64,000 bases of DNA from Furcasterigmium furcatum (Eukaryota; Ascomycota; Sordariomycetes; Glomerellales; Plectosphaerellaceae). Both the position numbers and the translations under genes were made by a program. Below, one piece after another: positions 31,873-41,924 of this stretch; within the stretch, counting starts at the first letter, position 1, and every line of letters starts with the position of its first letter. Location: contig BCIA01000005.1 in NCBI GenBank assembly GCA_001599815.1, positions 3,604,472 through 3,668,471 of the forward strand, read 5' to 3'. The notes beneath the pieces were generated by a model. That model saw only the letters and a program-made list of their open reading frames with translations. It did not search any database and was not told the DNA's origin.

Positions 31873-33294
31873 CTACACCCAAGGCGTGTCCCTTCGCCGC
31901 CAGCTTCTGGTAGACCTCATGCTGAAGCGGCTCCACTTTCGATTCAGAGCCTGTAGGCTCATTCGATGCCCGAGTTTTCGTCCTCTTTGACGGGTGATCG
32001 GAGGCATACCGTCCAGTGTGTCTACCGACATTGTGGACGAGGAAGCGTTTCCGTCCAGAGAGCTTACCATGGCGAGCATACTGCGGGCCCGAAACAGCGG
32101 CGCATTCCGCTTGGTGCATCTGCGCCTTGCCGCTCGGTTGGCATGAACGCTTGAGCTTCGGGGCGGAATGAGTGGGTGCTGAGGAGGAAATGTCGAGGTC
32201 CTATCATGGTAGAGATGGGTGTCTACCCATCTGATAACACGCTTGCGGCGTACGTATAGGGCTATGCGTGCCCTGCGGAAATACTGTGTTGGTTTGCGTC
32301 TTAGCCAGAGAGGAAGCTTCGGGCACGACTTTTGCTTCGGAGGATGCTTGTTCTCTCCGCAATCTGGTGCCAGGCCCAGCCCGATTGCCTCGTTTGGCAA
32401 ATTCTCCCGTGGGGGCAAACGAATCACTGAGGCATTAGATGACCGGTCGGAGGTGCTTTCCAATGGATTTGTCTCGGTGGGACGTTGGGCCCTGACGGGC
32501 TTTAAGCTGACGCCAGTGGTGTCCGTCGCGGTGGTCACCTCACTCAGGTGGGCGCCAGCTTGTGGCAAAGGGGCTCTCTGTGGAAGGCGGCCGTCTTGGC
32601 AGGTTCTGTAGGAGCTGAAGCCTGAATGAACTCTCGAGGGAGGTACGATGATCTCCCGGGGGAGGGAATCGAGCTGTTGCTCCCAGGCAGTGGCCACCTC
32701 TGCGGCCTCTTCGACGGCCTCCTGGTTGCTGCTGTTGTGGCTCGACTGGCGCTTGGAGGGTATGTTCGAGGATGATGACATCGATCTCAAGTCCGTGAGT
32801 CTATTGGTGCCCCTCTGATACCTACGAATTGTGCTTAGATCAAGACTTTCCTGTCTCCTAGGCTCCGGGGACGAGTTGTGGGATCCAGTACGCCTGAACC
32901 CTTCGGAGCCGTAAGAGGACGAAGAAGTCTGAGAACGTCGGGCCGCAGATGTTCCAGAGTTTCGGGTTGTTGAAGGATCAATATTGGTTTCAGAGATGCT
33001 CCGATACTTCCGAAGCACGTCCTCATCGGTGTACATCTTCAGAGGCGGCGAGGGTGTGCGATCTTCGCTGTCAAGAAAGTAGTCGAGGTCCAGGTCGGAA
33101 GTATGGCCTTCGGACTTGAACCACGATATTTGATGCGAAGGTAACAGGGCGCCGGTACGAAGGGCCATACCGGAACCCTTTGACCATTTGCTCTTGTTTG
33201 CATGCTCCCTGGCCGCGGCTAGCGACTTCCGGTCCAGACGTCGAGGCAGGCGATTCTCCTTGTTGTTCTGGGGAGGAATGTTCTCGTCGAACAT
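31873..33294 (-). CDS. Unknown Ser/Arg-rich protein
   Basis: Open frame of 473 residues from ATG at 33294 to the stop at 31873-31875. I do not recognise it. The composition is mostly disordered: Ser/Arg/Pro-rich, with a KEN tripeptide near the N-terminus (PPQNNKENRLPRR) and a markedly basic C-terminal third (KPTQYFRRARIALYVRRKR; RKLGHRMSLQALNRKW). No membrane segment or signal peptide. The same frame continues upstream past a TAG (33382-33384) to another ATG at 33486, so the real start may lie there. A 72-nt intron (33377-33448, weak donor GTCCCT, acceptor CAG) would remove the TAG in frame. The KEN box is only suggestive of cell-cycle-linked degradation. Confidence 0.55.
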   Translation of the reverse strand: MFDENIPPQNNKENRLPRRLDRKSLAAAREHANKSKWSKGSGMALRTGALLPSHQISWFKSEGHTSDLDLDYFLDSEDRTPSPPLKMYTDEDVLRKYRSISETNIDPSTTRNSGTSAARRSQTSSSSYGSEGFRRTGSHNSSPEPRRQESLDLSTIRRYQRGTNRLTDLRSMSSSSNIPSKRQSSHNSSNQEAVEEAAEVATAWEQQLDSLPREIIVPPSRVHSGFSSYRTCQDGRLPQRAPLPQAGAHLSEVTTATDTTGVSLKPVRAQRPTETNPLESTSDRSSNASVIRLPPRENLPNEAIGLGLAPDCGENKHPPKQKSCPKLPLWLRRKPTQYFRRARIALYVRRKRVIRWVDTHLYHDRTSTFPPQHPLIPPRSSSVHANRAARRRCTKRNAPLFRARSMLAMVSSLDGNASSSTMSVDTLDGMPPITRQRGRKLGHRMSLQALNRKWSRFSMRSTRSWRRRDTPWV

Positions 33295-34104
33295 GGCTGA
33301 GAGCTTGACACGGACATTCTCACCGACAATGGCAGCTTTTTGGGCATCGGTGGGCGGCTTTGGCTGGGTGTTGCTCCTGTCCTAGAGGCTGGCCAGCAGA
33401 GGAGCTCGCTTCATGGCTGGCTTCTTGAAAGGGTCCGAGGAGAGGGACTTGCTTTTGGCGATGAGGTCGGCGGGAATGGCATTCATGGTCTTTGGACCGG
33501 AAAAGGAAGAGTGAGTGAGCATGCTGGGTATCTCTGTGGTATTTGAGGACGAAGCTGGTCAAGTGCAGAACTTCGTTGGCAGCGGGGGCACTTTTGCTGA
33601 TGACGGGGTACAAGATGATGTTTTGGGATGGATTTCCATCGAGGTCGATTCGAAGGATGAAGTGGCTGGACGAGAGAAAGACTGGACCATCCATGCCCAT
33701 GGGTTGTTCTTTCCATGTCAACTCTGGGAGAAGAGACACGGAAGTTGCAACGGAGGGAGTGGGTCGACCAAGAGGGTCGCAGAACGGCCGCTCGGGCTCG
33801 GGACGATAACGTCGACCAGACTTCAGATCCAGCCTCAGCTTATTGAGATTACCTCTCTCTCAACCTCGGAGAATTGAGATGGCTTCTTCCTCAACCAGGA
33901 GCAATTCTAAGGACTGCCTATCTTGACGGTAGCGCCACTGGACCGGCCATGCTCTCACCGGGATGGCACGTCGTCGGCCTCGGCGTGCACGGGCCACATC
34001 CTCATGTCCCTGAAATGCGGACCTCGGCTCCCCTCAAGCGCCGACCTCCCACTATTCACCTCCACCATGCCCGCCCGCTCGACCGTATAAGTCATGAACA
34101 AGAA
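33295..34104. other. Divergent spacer with a possible 5' exon of the minus-strand gene
   Basis: About 810 bp between the unknown gene (-) and the thioesterase gene (+). Minus-strand positions 33449-33486 could be a short first exon of the unknown gene. Otherwise it is promoter sequence for both genes. A minus-strand frame at 33320-33739 overlaps it but shows no family features. Confidence 0.45.
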
Positions 34105-34809
34105 ATGCTGAGTTACTCATTGCCACGCATCCAAATTCGGCCTCTCACTCGAGCTGCTCATGCACGTCACTCAATCTCAACAGCAGCTAGACGGTTTTTC
34201 TCATCGACTTGCCCAGGCTTCACCTCGGCATCCTTCGCCATGAAGTCCGAAAACCTGGACGTAAAGCACTTCGCTGCCATCCCCTGGTGCGCCGCTCACC
34301 TCTCGGAGCCCAACATCGTCCGCGAGACGGCAAGCTCCCGCTTTCTCAAGCCCAGCGGCGAGGACATCCTCTTCGCCACCACCCTCAACACCCCGGAGAC
34401 AATCACCGCCTTCTTGGTGCTGTACAAGCTGCCCCCGCCACCGCCAGAAGGAGCACCCCCCAGGCGTATCGACGAGCTCAAGTTCCTCATAACCCTCGGC
34501 AAAAGGGTAGGCGGCTACCCTGACGTGTGCCATGGCGGCATCGTCATGACCATCCTCGACGAGGCGCTGGGTCTGCTCTTCCCCACCAACAAGGACAGGG
34601 GCGCCATTCCGGAGACGTCGTACATGACGGCGTATCTGAACACGACGTTCTCAAGACCCGTGGTTGTCCCGGCGACATATCTCTGCAGGGCGAAGATCGA
34701 CAAGATTGAGGGCAGAAAATATTACATGACCGGCACGATGGAAGACGGGGAGGGCCACGTGATGGCCAAGGCTGACGCTTTGTACATCGAGATCAGGGAA
34801 AAGTTATGA
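34105..34809 (+). CDS. Hotdog-fold thioesterase (PaaI/THEM4-like), probably mitochondrial
   Basis: Intronless, 234 residues from ATG at 34105. The hotdog signature is CHGGIVMTILDEALG at about residue 141 (HGG-x4-LDEA), followed by ETSYMTAYLNTTFSRPV and the strand KIDKIEGRKYYMTGTM that closes the fold. This is the pattern of PaaI/THEM4-type acyl-CoA thioesterases. The first 45 residues are rich in Arg, Ser and Ala and lack acids (RPLTRAAHARHSIS...ARRFFSS), typical of a mitochondrial presequence, which supports this start over ATG 34240. The frame is open further upstream to 33949, but that part looks non-coding. The substrate is unknown, probably an acyl-CoA. Confidence 0.8.
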   Translation: MLSYSLPRIQIRPLTRAAHARHSISTAARRFFSSTCPGFTSASFAMKSENLDVKHFAAIPWCAAHLSEPNIVRETASSRFLKPSGEDILFATTLNTPETITAFLVLYKLPPPPPEGAPPRRIDELKFLITLGKRVGGYPDVCHGGIVMTILDEALGLLFPTNKDRGAIPETSYMTAYLNTTFSRPVVVPATYLCRAKIDKIEGRKYYMTGTMEDGEGHVMAKADALYIEIREKL

Positions 34810-35121
34810 AGCGCTACGAGATCCAGGCGCAAGGAAAGTGTCGTGCTGAAATTAGACGATCCTAAATAGAGTGCACAGAATCTAGAGGAACAGTCAGGTG
34901 TACATCAATCATTGCAAGGTGAAGCTCGAGTCACAAATGGAGCTCGGTCTGCCCGTCGCTTACTGCCTCTCTCAGTTAGAATGGAGACCTCACGAAGACC
35001 CGGGAGATTCAGACTATGTGTTCGGATTAGGGCAAAGAAGAACAGTTCCTCCTCCTATAGGCAACCCTTTGGGTCAAATCACCCCCCAAAACAGCCTCGA
35101 TGAAATCCCATACAACCCGCC
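34810..35121. other. Convergent 3' spacer
   Basis: About 310 bp separating the stop codons of the thioesterase and dicer-like genes. Nothing recognisable. Confidence 0.6.
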
Positions 35122-38100
35122 TCAGCACGCCGTCGCGTGCTCCTGCAGATCTCCCCTCCCAGTCCCCTTGCCCTCCTCGCCCTTGCAGTCACAGCCATGC
35201 GCCTCCTTGTAAGCCTTCACGCTCTCCATCTCCTCCAGCATACTGAGGGCCTTCTTCGCAGCCGCGATCTTCGCATACCGCCCGCTCTCAGACTTGGCAT
35301 GGACGAGCACCTTCCCGTGCACCATGAAGCCGCAGACAACCTGCGTGGCGCTCACAGCGCGCGCCCCGGCCTCCTCCACGGTGGCGGGGATCTCGCTCAC
35401 AAGAAGTCTCCAGTCCCGGCACCCGTACGTATTATGCATCTTGTGGCCGAGACAGGTGACGGGGTGCTTGCTGGCGAAGGAGTCGTATAGCGCCATGTCC
35501 GTGAAGAACGGCCGGATGTGCTGCTCGAAGAACTTCTGCACCTGGCTGTAGTCATACTTGGAATCGACGAAGATAGCACCGATGTATGCCTCGACCACGT
35601 CCGCCAGGAACTTGGGCGGCTGGGGGACGTTGAGCCAGTAGTTCTGGGCAAAGACGCCGGTTTTGGCCGCTTCCTCGGCGGCCTCCTCACGCGCCAAGGT
35701 CAGGCCCGCTACATAGTCCTTGAGCTGGTTCGTCATGTCGCTGTTGAAGTGGAGGATGCGCTTGGAGAAACCGAGGTTGACGCAGAGGCTGCTCAGGAAG
35801 TGGTTCGAGACCATCGCCATTTTGTGCTCCGTGAGCCACTGGGGATCGGCTTGCGGGAACCTCTTGAAGAGGAAGTCGACACAAACCATGTCTAGGAGAG
35901 CATCGCCCAGGAACTCGAGTCTCTGGTAGTGAGGAATATTCTCGTACTGCCTGGGGTACGATGGATGCTTGAAGGCGCTCCGCAGAAGGGTGGGCGAGTT
36001 GAAGCGGTAGCCCATCTGTTGTTCAATCTGGTAGGCCATCTCGAGCTGCATCGGGGTGGGCTCGGCTGACTGCCAGGCGGGCATGCTGAAGGCGGCGTAG
36101 TACTCACCGTAGGAAGTCATCTTGTGCTTCTTGTTCTTCACGACGGCAGTCACGGCTCGTATAGCCATGTCAAAGTTGCCATCGTCAGCAAAGGAGAGAT
36201 ACGATGCGCCGATGACGGCCTCGCAGACATCGGCAATCGACTTGTCCGACAGCGAATGCGTGGCAACAGTCCGTGGAGCTTTGCCGCGCATGAGCTTGAG
36301 GCCTTCAGGGTACCAGGTGCGGCGGTCGAATTGCTTCGATCGAACGTACTCTTGAAGATCCTTCTTGAGAGCGACGTTGAACAGATTCTGGTTGCAGACG
36401 AGGAGCATGCGCTCAACGTGGTAGTCAAATTCATTGCCCTCCGGAACCTGTGTGAAGATAGAGATTGTCGTCGCCATCTTGAGGAAGCAGTCGCCCAGGA
36501 ACTCCAATCGCTCGTAATTGTTGCCCATGCCTGCCTGGAAGTTGATTTTTTCTTCATCGTGCTCGTCCGAGTTGTCAGAGTCTTTGGTCATTGCCTCAAG
36601 CGCGAGATCCGGTCTGATCTCCAAGCCAAGGAGCTCGCAGGCGTCGAGAGCCGTCAGCGTGGCTTCGATGCGATGAATCATAGCCGGAAAGCAGAGGGCC
36701 ATCGCGGCGGCTTCGACAGAGATGGTCGATATCTTGAGAGGCTCGAGAATCACAAAGCAAGTCTTCGATTGCTCGGCCCCATCATCCTGAGCCTCATCAA
36801 GAAGGTTTCGCCTCAAAGACGCAACCTCTGCTTCATAAACAGGCTGGTCTTGATCCCACTGTCGCTTTTGACGACTAGCAGCCCACAGACTGCTGCTGTA
36901 TTCTTGAATGGTATGCTCGAGGTCCTTCCACAGACGGAACCCTGGCTCGGGAACCCCGTCTGGGACGGGATCAGATGGCTTCAGACCCGGACAGTGGCCG
37001 AGCAAGAAGAGTTTGCGAGCGCCTGATGTTGGATCGACAACAAACTTGTCCTTGTAGAAATCCATCGGAAGATCATCGGTCAATGTGACATACACCTGGT
37101 CGGCGGTGTCACGCAGATGGTCCCAGTCAATCAATGTGTCGGGCCTGTCAACGTCGGAGAAGGGATGATCATGTGAGCAGCTTGCAGGAGCGAGGAAGTA
37201 GGGCATACTGGCAATTTCTGCCTCGAACTCCTTGCTGAAGACGTCTTTGAAGATCTTCAGGGTGTACACCTTGAGTGCTTGGCTGTCTATGTCGCTCAGA
37301 TCAATGTGCCCCTTGAAGACGACGGGGCGTACGAGAGACTTCTGACCAGCGCCGAAGAAGAGGGGGATCTCCGGAAGGTCGGGCAGACATTTGCGAGTCA
37401 GAAAAACCAGAGGCCTAGTTGGACGTCCAATGGCACTGGGGGTCTCCAACCTGAGCACGGTGGCACAGAGGCGGGATGTCGAGCCAAGACGGCTCCAGAT
37501 GCCTGGCTTCAGGCGCATCTTGTACTCCTCGGCCTTCTTCGAGCTGATAGCCAGGCGAGCATTGCGCATGGCCGGCAGCTTCTTGCATGTGAAGGGCTGG
37601 AGGTGGTCGTCAACGTGCTTCTTCTTGATGAGCTCCATGCAGAGCACAAAAGCAGCCGAGCACCGAGCGTCCACTTTGCTGTCCTGGGGCGAGCCTATGG
37701 CGCCAGAGACAGGGGACCTGGACGGCAGCTGAACCTCGCAGATGAACTTGCCATCGACGCTGCTTACAAGGTACGTTGGGGCCAGGAGCTCGTCGTCGGT
37801 TTGGAGTGACGCCGTGAAGGTGGCGAGGACAACCAGGCTTCCCGCCCAAGTCAGCCTTGCCCCCGAGGACGGAATGGTGTAGAAGCTGTGATGGCGCTCG
37901 GAGTGCTCAACGGCCGCCTCGGGATCCCAGCCCAGGACTTTGCGATTATCAGGTAGAGCCTGGCAGAAGTCACGAATGACGGCGAGGTCATTGGTGGTCT
38001 GAATTGCCAGCCTGGTCTCTCTGCCGTTGCCGCTTTCCGTCAGACAGATATACACCGACTTCATGTGGCGGGCACGACCCCTGGACTGAATGTACTGGAT

Positions 38101-39750
38101 GACCGAGTCAAAGAGATCGAATCGAATCACAATGTTGCAATCCGGAATGTCGATGCCCTCCTCTGCGACGGACGTGGCGATGAGACAGTTGTAGTCGCCG
38201 CGCTTGAACTTGGCAATGGTCATGAGTTGATCTCGGTACGACATGGGAAGGGCGACGAGATCTGCCTGACCTCCAACCAAAGGGGCGGCCTTGAGGTACT
38301 TGGGTCTGAGTTCGGTCTTCTGGAGCAGGTCTGCCAGAATCATGGCGGTGTTCCGCTGTTTGACGAAGACGATGCATTTGTGATCGGTAGGGCTGTCGTA
38401 GCGGAGACTAAGCTGAGAGAGCAGGCATAAGACCTTGGTCGACAGGGCGTTGGGATGCCGAGCTATTTTCTTGAAGACATGCTTCCGCATGATCTGGTGA
38501 AGCTCGTGCACTGAGGCTGAGGATCTGCTACCGGAGGTCTCGTATAGAAACTCACGATCCGACCGGGCTGCCAGCTTGGAGATCATGTCGTCTGTCAGAA
38601 GAAGCTTCCAGTATCGATCGGAACACCAGGCGCCAAGCTGATGGGCCGCATACTGGGAGAAGAGGAGATACTTGGAAAAGACAGTATTCCCCTTGACGTG
38701 GTTCAAGATCTTCATGTGCAGCGTCGTCACAAAGGGCTCTTCAAGCCTCTCATACCGACAATACTGCTCGACGACCTCACGGTGGACCTGCTTGAACGAG
38801 GCAGACTCCTCTGGAATTGTTGCGATCTCAGCATGCATCAAACCTTCCAGCTGCTGGGCAGCCACGGTGGGATCAGTGTTGGCATCGACCGGGGAAGCAG
38901 TCATGCCGAAGATCTTTGGCCTCCTGGCCACATCTTTGAGAGGGATATAGAAGTCCTTGATGATCCTGGCGTAAGGATGCTTGCCCTTGCAGTGATGAGC
39001 TTCGTCGAAGACCAGCAGGTTGATCTGATCAATGCGGATGTAGGCCTTGTACAGGCAAGTCTGGAGGATCGCGGCCGTGCAGACGATGGCCATGTTGTCC
39101 TTGAACTTTTTCTGCCAAAAGTCCTTGTTCCAGGACGAATCAACCATCTCGCCACAGATACAGTCGATGGGGAATTCGAGGTTGCAGTCTAGGACGGCAT
39201 GCTGCTGCATGGCGAGGGCGACCTTGTCGACGAGGAAGAAGGAAACACGGTTTGGCTTGCCTTCATGGCGGCTCTGAATCTCTTGCTGGAGGACATGGCG
39301 CATGAGCATGGCGGCAATCAAGGTCTTGCCGGACGCGGTGGGAAGGACGGCGATGATGTTCTTCTCTTTGGCCCTCTCGAACAGCTCAATCTGATACTCG
39401 CGGGGACTCTGAATGATCTTTCGGCTCTCGCTCTCCTTGACCATGTTCGCGACGGACATGTACTTTGGATCCTGCGCTGGCCCTTTGCCTTCACGTATGA
39501 CCTCCTGCTGGTTGAGCTGGATCCAGTCCTGAAAAGCGGCATGGTCTGCGCGCTTCTTCTGGGAGATCTTGCGAGGATGGTGGTCGGGGTGAATGATGAG
39601 CTTATTCTCTTCGTTCCCATCGTCGCCAGAGTCGCCATCGCCGTCTTGGTGGTCGAGGATGTTTCCGTTGGTTGACTCCTGGACCGGGCTGTCCTCGCCT
39701 CGGACCAAACCCGGCTTATCGGCGACCATCTTCATATTGTGTCCGGTCAT
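35122..39750 (-). CDS. dcl1: Dicer-like protein 1
   Basis: Intronless, 1,542 residues, near the usual 1,500-1,600 of fungal DCL1. Domains in order: DExH helicase with Walker A-type LPTASGKT at 136-143 and DEAHH at 249-253; helicase C-terminal domain (SVAEEGIDIPDCN, QSRGRARH); dicer dimerisation fold; RNase IIIa starting near 1077 (YERLEFLGD...ADVCEAVIGA); RNase IIIb near 1275 (YQRLEFLGDALLD...ADVVEAYIGAIF); and a C-terminal dsRNA-binding region. The acidic RNase III residues are present in both domains. The phrase ELFERAKEKNIIAVL favours DCL1 over DCL2. A late CLGHKMH...VCGFMVHGK...CDC pattern matches the zinc-binding CHCC arrangement known from fission-yeast Dcr1. The enzyme cuts dsRNA into small RNAs for quelling, meiotic silencing and antiviral RNAi. 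Confidence 0.93.
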   Translation of the reverse strand: MTGHNMKMVADKPGLVRGEDSPVQESTNGNILDHQDGDGDSGDDGNEENKLIIHPDHHPRKISQKKRADHAAFQDWIQLNQQEVIREGKGPAQDPKYMSVANMVKESESRKIIQSPREYQIELFERAKEKNIIAVLPTASGKTLIAAMLMRHVLQQEIQSRHEGKPNRVSFFLVDKVALAMQQHAVLDCNLEFPIDCICGEMVDSSWNKDFWQKKFKDNMAIVCTAAILQTCLYKAYIRIDQINLLVFDEAHHCKGKHPYARIIKDFYIPLKDVARRPKIFGMTASPVDANTDPTVAAQQLEGLMHAEIATIPEESASFKQVHREVVEQYCRYERLEEPFVTTLHMKILNHVKGNTVFSKYLLFSQYAAHQLGAWCSDRYWKLLLTDDMISKLAARSDREFLYETSGSRSSASVHELHQIMRKHVFKKIARHPNALSTKVLCLLSQLSLRYDSPTDHKCIVFVKQRNTAMILADLLQKTELRPKYLKAAPLVGGQADLVALPMSYRDQLMTIAKFKRGDYNCLIATSVAEEGIDIPDCNIVIRFDLFDSVIQYIQSRGRARHMKSVYICLTESGNGRETRLAIQTTNDLAVIRDFCQALPDNRKVLGWDPEAAVEHSERHHSFYTIPSSGARLTWAGSLVVLATFTASLQTDDELLAPTYLVSSVDGKFICEVQLPSRSPVSGAIGSPQDSKVDARCSAAFVLCMELIKKKHVDDHLQPFTCKKLPAMRNARLAISSKKAEEYKMRLKPGIWSRLGSTSRLCATVLRLETPSAIGRPTRPLVFLTRKCLPDLPEIPLFFGAGQKSLVRPVVFKGHIDLSDIDSQALKVYTLKIFKDVFSKEFEAEIASMPYFLAPASCSHDHPFSDVDRPDTLIDWDHLRDTADQVYVTLTDDLPMDFYKDKFVVDPTSGARKLFLLGHCPGLKPSDPVPDGVPEPGFRLWKDLEHTIQEYSSSLWAASRQKRQWDQDQPVYEAEVASLRRNLLDEAQDDGAEQSKTCFVILEPLKISTISVEAAAMALCFPAMIHRIEATLTALDACELLGLEIRPDLALEAMTKDSDNSDEHDEEKINFQAGMGNNYERLEFLGDCFLKMATTISIFTQVPEGNEFDYHVERMLLVCNQNLFNVALKKDLQEYVRSKQFDRRTWYPEGLKLMRGKAPRTVATHSLSDKSIADVCEAVIGASYLSFADDGNFDMAIRAVTAVVKNKKHKMTSYGEYYAAFSMPAWQSAEPTPMQLEMAYQIEQQMGYRFNSPTLLRSAFKHPSYPRQYENIPHYQRLEFLGDALLDMVCVDFLFKRFPQADPQWLTEHKMAMVSNHFLSSLCVNLGFSKRILHFNSDMTNQLKDYVAGLTLAREEAAEEAAKTGVFAQNYWLNVPQPPKFLADVVEAYIGAIFVDSKYDYSQVQKFFEQHIRPFFTDMALYDSFASKHPVTCLGHKMHNTYGCRDWRLLVSEIPATVEEAGARAVSATQVVCGFMVHGKVLVHAKSESGRYAKIAAAKKALSMLEEMESVKAYKEAHGCDCKGEEGKGTGRGDLQEHATAC

Positions 39751-40793
39751 GAGGCTGCCAGAGTCGGCCTTCTGAAGGTCGAAGGGTAAAAGGCTGAAGT
39801 CAGGTCAAGCCCCGAGACGGACTTGAGATTGACGGTACGGTGCCTGAGTGCCCTGGCAGATGAGTGATCTGAAGTTGAGGTTGTTGCCCGGAAGAGACGA
39901 AGAAAGGTAGAAGGAAGCCAACGTAGAGTTGTCCGGCGAAAAGAAAGGATGAGGTTGGCGTTGAGTGGAGTGATCCTGGAAAGGAATCAATTTATATTCT
40001 CGGCGCGGACAGTCACTTGATGCTGACAGCCAAACTGAGGAAAGAGCGTGCAGCACGTAAAGGGGAAAGAAGAGGATCAAACCGGAACTTCCCCAAGACG
40101 AAACTCGGCCGTCGTAGGAAACAATTTGAAGGACAAGGAATTTGTGAGAATGGAAGGCACTATGGCTAGTATTTTATGTTATCCATGGATCTTTTTTGCA
40201 GTTTCGGCCCTCCGGTCATGCTGGCAGCCGAGGGAGCCGTGCAAACGGACAAGCTTCACCTTCACCTAGCTCAGATGCCCAAGAAGGTATCTAGTTAGTC
40301 ACCACCCGGATGAGAAGCAGCTGACTGGACATATCCTAAACTCAGTGTAGAATCCAATATCGCTCGAACATTGTTGTTCCTGGGCATTTTTCTGGTTGCC
40401 TTACAGAGAGACGGGGATGCGGACGCCGTTGGAAGTTCATGGTACACAAGTCGGAGCAATTCAGGGGCTGCCAGGTCTTCGGGATCAATCATGGACCTCC
40501 GTACGGACCACGGATAAGGCGTTATCGAACCCCTGAGCTTGCCGTCTCCACCGCGGGGTACCAGCTCCCAAGTCCCCAAGTACCTTACTTTTCTATCCCA
40601 ACTTCTAAGCTCTTCCATTTCGAGGGAGTCCGCCACCTCTCCGGAATATCAACAGCCGGATTTTAGTGCCTCTTGCGTCACAGATTTTACCTTCTTCCAC
40701 GTCAAACATAATCAAACCCGTTGCTTGCTACAAACCGCCCATTCCACGCCCAACGACCGCCGGCCAGCCGCCCCTGGCAGACGCACGCACACC
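39751..40793. other. Divergent promoter region of dcl1 and TAP42
   Basis: About 1.04 kb shared upstream region. The right end is C-rich and the reading frame of TAP42 stays open through it, but there is no protein-like sequence before the chosen ATG. No repeat or known motif stands out. Confidence 0.55.
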
Positions 40794-41924
40794 ATGGCAG
40801 ACGACCGCGAACCTCGGACGCTCAAACAAATCTACGAACGCGCCGAGCTGCTTCGGCGCGCAGTTGAGGCCTCGTCCCCCCCGCAAAACCCATCCTACGC
40901 CGACGACGTCCGCGCCGCCATCACAGCCTACAAGTCCACCATCGACGCCGTCGCCCGCGTCGCCCTCTTCTCCCCCAACGAGTCCCTCGAGGACGTCGCT
41001 ACCTCCGACCTCCCCTACCTCCTTCCCAACGCCCGCCTCGCCGAACTACACCAGAAACTGCCCACCGCAAACCCCCACGACCGCAAGTCCGTCCTCTCCG
41101 ACGCCCGCGAGGCCCATGAGCGCTTCCTCGGCCTCCTCGAGAGCTACGACGCCCTCGGCCCCCCAGCCCACAAGACCCTCTACGCCCGCTACACCGACGA
41201 TCCCTCCGCCTTCAGCACCCTCGGCCCCGCGGGCGCCGACCCCGCGCGACGCCGCGACGCCAAAATCGCAAACTTCAAGGCCGAGAAGGTCCTCAAGGAC
41301 CGCCTCGAGACCCTCCGCCGCAACCCCCGCTACCAGCTCAGCGAGGACGGCGAGGGCCCCGACGACGAGCTCGTCCGGGAGCTGTACCTCGCCCAGCTCG
41401 CCTACGAGGCCTACATGGCCTTCCAGGCCCTCGAGGGAATCAACCGCGAGACCGAGGTGCTGAACCAGGCCGACGCCATGCGGCCATTCCTGCCCCAGAG
41501 GGACAGCGGCGTCGAGAGCGACGCGCGCCGCCGGCGGGAGAGCCGCGACGAGTCCGGGGACGGGTACACCGAGCGCCTCGAGCCGCGGCGGCTGCAGAGC
41601 CTGCTGGGCCAGGGGGGACCGATCTTGTCGCGGGAAGGCCGGCCGCTACAGCCTTTCACGCTCGTCGGGAACCGGCAGGACGTCGCTGCCGGGGTGTTCC
41701 GGCCGGGTCACAACCTGCCCACCATGAGCGTGGACGAGTACCTGGAAGAGGAGCGGAGGCGGGGCGGCATCATCGAGGGGGGCGGCGAGGCGAGCTACCA
41801 CCGCCCCGAGCCGAACGAGGACGACTTTGAGAAGGCGGACGAGGAGACGTACAAGGCCAGGGCGTGGGACGAGTTCACCGAGGCGAACCCCAAGGGAGCC
41901 GGGAATACGCTCAATAGGGGCTAG
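40794..41924 (+). CDS. TAP42: TAP42/alpha4-type regulator of PP2A phosphatases
   Basis: Intronless, 376 residues. The start ATG lies in the favourable context ACCATGG. The N-terminal three-quarters is all-helical, with family blocks LFSPNESLEDVATSDLPYLL, DAREAHERFLGLLESY and ARRRDAKIANFKAEK (the basic RxxKIxxxK surface that binds PP2A-type catalytic subunits). The C-terminal part has the conserved TMSVDEYLEEERRRGGII and the DFEKADEETYKARAWDEF block. In yeast Tap42 works downstream of TORC1, sequestering PP2A, Sit4 and related phosphatases. The same cytosolic role is expected here. The upstream in-frame extension to 40539 is not protein-like and was excluded. Confidence 0.92.
   Translation: MADDREPRTLKQIYERAELLRRAVEASSPPQNPSYADDVRAAITAYKSTIDAVARVALFSPNESLEDVATSDLPYLLPNARLAELHQKLPTANPHDRKSVLSDAREAHERFLGLLESYDALGPPAHKTLYARYTDDPSAFSTLGPAGADPARRRDAKIANFKAEKVLKDRLETLRRNPRYQLSEDGEGPDDELVRELYLAQLAYEAYMAFQALEGINRETEVLNQADAMRPFLPQRDSGVESDARRRRESRDESGDGYTERLEPRRLQSLLGQGGPILSREGRPLQPFTLVGNRQDVAAGVFRPGHNLPTMSVDEYLEEERRRGGIIEGGGEASYHRPEPNEDDFEKADEETYKARAWDEFTEANPKGAGNTLNRG

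Noticed and set aside
33320..33739. 139-codon minus-strand frame between the unknown gene and the thioesterase
   Set aside because: Overlaps the possible first exon in another frame, no family features, no clear splice partner. It could be revisited with RNA data.
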